Positions 41,516 through 42,274 of a stretch of DNA of 42,274 nt are shown piece by piece (position 1 is the stretch's first letter; every line of letters begins with the position of its first letter). A program made the translations under genes and the position numbers. Location: contig DFGL01000035.1 of the NCBI GenBank assembly GCA_002371215.1, positions 1 to 42,274 of the forward strand, given 5' to 3'. This DNA comes from Ruminococcaceae bacterium UBA3751. Lineage in GTDB: Bacteria > Bacillota > Clostridia > Oscillospirales > Acutalibacteraceae. Below the pieces are notes generated by a model, which was not told the DNA's origin, made no database searches, and was given only the letters and a program-made list of their open reading frames with translations.

Positions 41516-42274
41516 ATGGCAGAATTTCAAAACAGAAAAATTGAATTGCTTTCTCCTGCCGGAGATATGCTCAGGTTAAGGCTTGCCGTAAAGTTCGGCG
41601 CTGATGCCGTATATCTCGGCGGTGAAATGTTCGGAATGCGTTCAAATCCGTCAAATTTCAATGCCGATGAGCTTAAAGAAGCGGTTGAACTTGTCCATTC
41701 AAACGGAAAAAAGCTTTACCTTACCTGTAATACTTTGCCGAGAAATAAAGAACTTTCATTTCTTCCCGATTATCTCAAATATGCTCAGGAAATCGGTGTA
41801 GACGCGCTTATTATTGCCGATATGGGCGTTCTCTCCCTTGCTAAAAAATATGCTCCTGACGTTGATTTTCATATTTCTACTCAGGCGGGAGTAGTAAACT
41901 ATGAGGCTGCTAATACGCTGTATGAAATGGGCGCTTCAAGAGTTGTAACTGCAAGAGAGCTTTCGCTTGACGAAATTAAGGAAATAAGAGACAAAACTAA
42001 TCCCAACCTGGAAATTGAAGTTTTTGTACACGGCGCAATGTGTATGTCTTTCAGCGGGCGCTGTATACTCTCTGACTATATGGTAGGTAGGGATGCAAAC
42101 CGCGGAGACTGCGCCCAGCCCTGCCGCTGGAAATACCACTTGGTGGAGGAGACCCGCCCCGGCGAATACTTTGAGATCACCGAGGACGGCGGCACCTATA
42201 TCCTCAACTCCCGGGACATGCGCATGATCGAGCATCTCCCGGAGCTGCTGGACGCCGGTGTCAGCAGTCTCAAG
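41516..42274 (+). CDS. Peptidase U32 family protein, 3' end cut by the window (partial)
   Basis: The first 253 codons of a U32 family gene run to the window edge with no stop. It opens IELLSPAGDMLRLRLAVKFGADAVYLGG, a typical U32 start, and later has the conserved HGAMCMSFSGRC and GDCAQPCRW segments with the cysteines of the family Fe-S site. Homologues next to mltG (YrrN/YrrO in Bacillus, TrhP in Escherichia coli) take part in tRNA wobble-uridine 5-hydroxylation, which I infer here. The start at 41516 is two bases after the mltG stop. From about 42100 onward the base composition changes sharply (see findings), so the last ~58 codons may not belong to the same genome. Confidence 0.88.
   Translation, partial: MAEFQNRKIELLSPAGDMLRLRLAVKFGADAVYLGGEMFGMRSNPSNFNADELKEAVELVHSNGKKLYLTCNTLPRNKELSFLPDYLKYAQEIGVDALIIADMGVLSLAKKYAPDVDFHISTQAGVVNYEAANTLYEMGASRVVTARELSLDEIKEIRDKTNPNLEIEVFVHGAMCMSFSGRCILSDYMVGRDANRGDCAQPCRWKYHLVEETRPGEYFEITEDGGTYILNSRDMRMIEHLPELLDAGVSSLK

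Noticed and set aside
41604..42235. Short open frames in other frames or on the minus strand near the window end
   Set aside because: They are shadows of the U32 gene, which is open in its own frame from 41516 to the edge.

Overview
The window looks like core chromosome of a low-to-mid GC, Gram-positive anaerobe of class Clostridia, most likely Oscillospirales/Ruminococcaceae. The reasons are strong AGGAGG ribosome binding sites, tightly packed co-directional operons, a dgt-dnaG-rpoD block, AddAB instead of RecBCD, a cdaA-cdaR pair, tandem M42 peptidases, and an NADH-linked HydBC-type flavin/iron-sulfur complex. The genus is inferred from gene content, not proven. No tRNA, rRNA, CRISPR array, transposase or prophage gene was seen, and no stretch over 300 bases lacks a gene.

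Layout. (1) 1-221: an inverted-repeat-rich end region. (2) 222-5494, minus strand: an operon for a three-subunit redox complex (NuoE/HydC-like, NuoF/HydB-like, and a 2Fe-2S/GltD-like/ferredoxin fusion) followed by a VanZ-like membrane protein. (3) 5760-8491, plus: an EF-G paralogue with altered GTPase motifs, then a DUF308 membrane protein. (4) 8541-12153, plus: a DUF3343 protein and a cysteine desulfurase-like enzyme, then the c-di-AMP synthase CdaA and its regulator CdaR. (5) 12183-14455, minus: a PfkB sugar kinase and a GH4 glycosidase, divergent from (6) 14583-16394, plus: a secreted beta-helix protein. (7) 16506-32310, plus: about 15.8 kb of ten tightly linked genes, ligA, a membrane protein, murD, two M42 peptidases, a GNAT protein, a methionine gamma-lyase-like PLP enzyme, a DUF2461 protein, addB and addA. 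(8) 32409-33299, plus: rpmE with a strong promoter and terminator, then a YigZ gene. (9) 33339-34181, minus: a membrane-anchored metallophosphoesterase. (10) 34300 to the end, plus: dgt, dnaG, rpoD, a DUF896 gene, tmk, a DJ-1 gene, a 5-formyl-THF cyclo-ligase gene, mltG and a U32 peptidase gene cut by the window edge.

Together these genes serve DNA replication and repair (LigA, DnaG, AddAB, Tmk, dGTPase), transcription and translation (sigma A, L31, EF-G paralogue), cell-wall synthesis and turnover (MurD, MltG, c-di-AMP control), and anaerobic redox balance (the HydBC-like complex).

Most of the window is ordinary housekeeping sequence and I found no convincing new multi-gene system. The points most worth checking are: an abrupt rise in GC and switch of codon use in the last ~175 bases, inside the U32 gene (chimeric contig end or recombination); the GltD-fused, probably electron-bifurcating complex; the EF-G paralogue that lacks the switch II histidine; and a hairpin that buries the ribosome binding site of the DUF3343-desulfurase pair.
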